Source of the DNA: Streptomyces liangshanensis
GTDB taxonomy: Bacteria > Actinomycetota > Actinomycetes > Streptomycetales > Streptomycetaceae
Direction: 5' to 3'
Assembly (NCBI RefSeq): GCF_011694815.1
Contig: NZ_CP050177.1
Location: 3,151,001 to 3,215,000, forward strand
DNA: 64,000 nucleotides
The notes under the pieces were generated by a model. The model saw only the letters and a list, made by a program, of their open reading frames with translations. It was not told where the DNA came from and did not search any database. Numbering within the stretch: position 1 is the stretch's first letter; every line of letters begins with the position of its first letter. The position numbers and the translations under genes were made by a program. Of this stretch, positions 62,720 to 64,000 are shown in pieces.

Positions 62720-63124
62720 GAGGGGTACTCCTGTCTGCTGACGCTCACGCTGATTGTCGATGTGTCGCTGTCCTCACTCAAGTCAGCGTATCCGGTCGGC
62801 TTTCGATCACCATGGGCGCCTTCCCGGCACCGCCGGTATGTTCGTGATCCGTCGTACGACCGGGAGTAGGAGCTTTGTCCGGGCTTCGTCCGTGCCCCGT
62901 CCGGGCTGCGCCCGGAAACCCTGGGCGGCCGGGAAAGCGGGCCGCCGGGACCGGCCGTACTCCCGGGGCTACCGACGGTACGGAGGGCGGGCCGGGCGGA
63001 CCGCCCCGTACTTCCCCCCCGCCCCACCTCGCCCTTTCCGGGCATCGCGGGCCTTTCACCACTGCCGCCGCGGGGTGGCGCCGACGTAACGTGTCCTGCA
63101 TCGATCCGGAAAGCGAGGCAGCAC
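62720..63124. other. Gap between polyprenyl synthase and fumarylacetoacetase genes
   Basis: No gene is convincing in this 405-base divergent region. Only the first 100 bases are AT-richer, fitting a promoter for the synthase. The remainder is very GC-rich with no hairpin or repeat that I trust. Confidence 0.45.
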
Positions 63125-64000
63125 ATGCCCGAGCAGAGCCCGCTCGAACCGGTCGAAGGTGACCCCTTCGGCCCCCACAACCTCCCGTACGGCGTCTTCT
63201 CGACCGCCGACGAGCCCGGCAGGCGCCGGCTCGGCGTCCGCCTGGGCGACGCGGTCCTCGACGCGGGAGCGGCGGCGCGCACCCTGGGCTCTCCGTACGC
63301 GAAGCTGCTGGACCAGCCGGGCCTGGGCCCCCTGATGGCGGCCGGCCGCACGGCCTGGCGGGACGTGCGCAGGGCCCTGACCGCCTGGGTGACCGTGCCG
63401 TCGCACCGCGCCGAGATGGAGCCGCTGCTGCACCCGCTCGGCTCGGTCACGCTGCACCTGCCGTACGAGGTCGCCGACTACGTCGACTTCTACGCGAGCG
63501 AGCACCACGCGACGAACGTCGGCCGGATCTTCCGCCCCGACGGGCTCGCGCTGCCCGTCAACTGGAAGCACCTGCCGATCGGTTACCACGGCAGGGCGGG
63601 CACGGTCGTGGTGTCGGGCACGGAGGTCGTACGGCCCTCCGGGCAGCGCAAGGCGCCCGGTGACGACGCGCCGGTCTTCGGCCCGTCGGCCAAGCTCGAC
63701 ATCGAGGCGGAGGTGGCCTTCGTCGTCGGCACCCCGTCCGCCCAGGGCACGCCGGTGGACCTCGCGTCCTTCCGCGACCACGTCTTCGGCCTCTCGCTGC
63801 TCAACGACTGGTCGGCGCGGGACATCCAGGCCTGGGAGTACGTCCCCCTCGGCCCGTTCCTCGGGAAGTCCTTCGCCACGTCGGTGTCCGCGTGGGTGAC
63901 CCCCCTGGAGGCCCTGGACGCGGCCCGGGTGGCGCCGCCGGCCCGTACGGAGGAGTTGCTCCCCTATCTGGACGACGCGGGCGAGGAGGACCCGGGCGGC
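63125..64000 (+). CDS. fahA: Fumarylacetoacetase, C-terminus missing at window edge
   Basis: Last enzyme of tyrosine catabolism, hydrolysing fumarylacetoacetate to fumarate and acetoacetate. 292 codons are present and the gene continues past base 64000. The N-terminal SH3-like domain is followed by the catalytic domain with VDFYASEHHATNVG (metal Asp and general-base His), KLDIEAEVAFVVG (metal glutamates), and LLNDWSARDIQAWEYVPLGPFLGKSF in adjacent strands (metal Asp, Arg and catalytic Lys). ATG with GCGAGG upstream. No other tyrosine-degradation gene is visible. Confidence 0.95.
   Translation, partial: MPEQSPLEPVEGDPFGPHNLPYGVFSTADEPGRRRLGVRLGDAVLDAGAAARTLGSPYAKLLDQPGLGPLMAAGRTAWRDVRRALTAWVTVPSHRAEMEPLLHPLGSVTLHLPYEVADYVDFYASEHHATNVGRIFRPDGLALPVNWKHLPIGYHGRAGTVVVSGTEVVRPSGQRKAPGDDAPVFGPSAKLDIEAEVAFVVGTPSAQGTPVDLASFRDHVFGLSLLNDWSARDIQAWEYVPLGPFLGKSFATSVSAWVTPLEALDAARVAPPARTEELLPYLDDAGEEDPGG

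Overview
The window is a high-GC actinobacterial chromosome segment, almost certainly from a Streptomyces. The signs are a third codon position that is nearly always G or C, frequent GTG and TTG starts, 4-base GTGA gene overlaps, an acidic N-terminal extension on NusG, and a gene order that I recall from other streptomycetes (secE-nusG-rplK-rplA-rplJ-rplL-rpoB-rpoC-rpsL-rpsG-fusA, then aspC, murB, rpmG, yajQ, a second nuo set and korAB). No prophage, insertion sequence, integrase or CRISPR array was seen. This is mostly conserved core chromosome with a few accessory islands.

Region 1 (1-15,158, minus strand) is the transcription and translation core: fusA (cut by the left edge), rpsG, rpsL, rpoC, rpoB, rplL, rplJ, rplA, rplK, nusG, secE and tRNA-Trp. 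Promoter-like -35/-10 pairs with 17-base spacers lie before rpsL and rpoB, an L10-type leader lies before rplJ, and strong hairpins follow rpoC, rplL, rplA and nusG.

Region 2 (15,399-30,501) is mixed metabolism. It holds a class I aminotransferase, an adenosine-deaminase-like hydrolase, murB, a TetR/MFS efflux pair with two matching candidate operators, two MaoC-type hydratase genes, rpmG, tRNA-Met, tRNA-Thr and tRNA-Tyr, an amidohydrolase, an NAD(P)-binding protein, an ATP-grasp protein whose best start looks like AUA, yajQ, an AlkB-like dioxygenase, small membrane proteins and htpX.

Region 3 (30,688-47,474) is energy metabolism. A ten-gene nuoABCHIJKLMN operon lacks nuoD, E, F and G. It is divergent from two tandem paralogous histidine kinases and one LuxR-type response regulator, followed by korAB (2-oxoacid:ferredoxin oxidoreductase). 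The proximity suggests ferredoxin-linked electron flow, but this is inference.

Region 4 (47,489-52,123) has two HxlR regulators beside an NmrA-type reductase and an MFS pump, plus rarD. The first HxlR gene has a perfect inverted repeat in front of its divergent partner.

Region 5 (52,220-58,059) is an extracellular hydrolase island: a beta-helix protein resembling GH87 alpha-1,3-glucanases, an S. griseus-type aminopeptidase S with a P domain, and a chymotrypsin-fold protease fused to FG-GAP repeats.

Region 6 (58,363-64,000) has an ABC-2 exporter with a membrane-anchored LolA-like partner, a long-chain polyprenyl diphosphate synthase (probably for menaquinone) and the start of fumarylacetoacetase, cut by the right edge.
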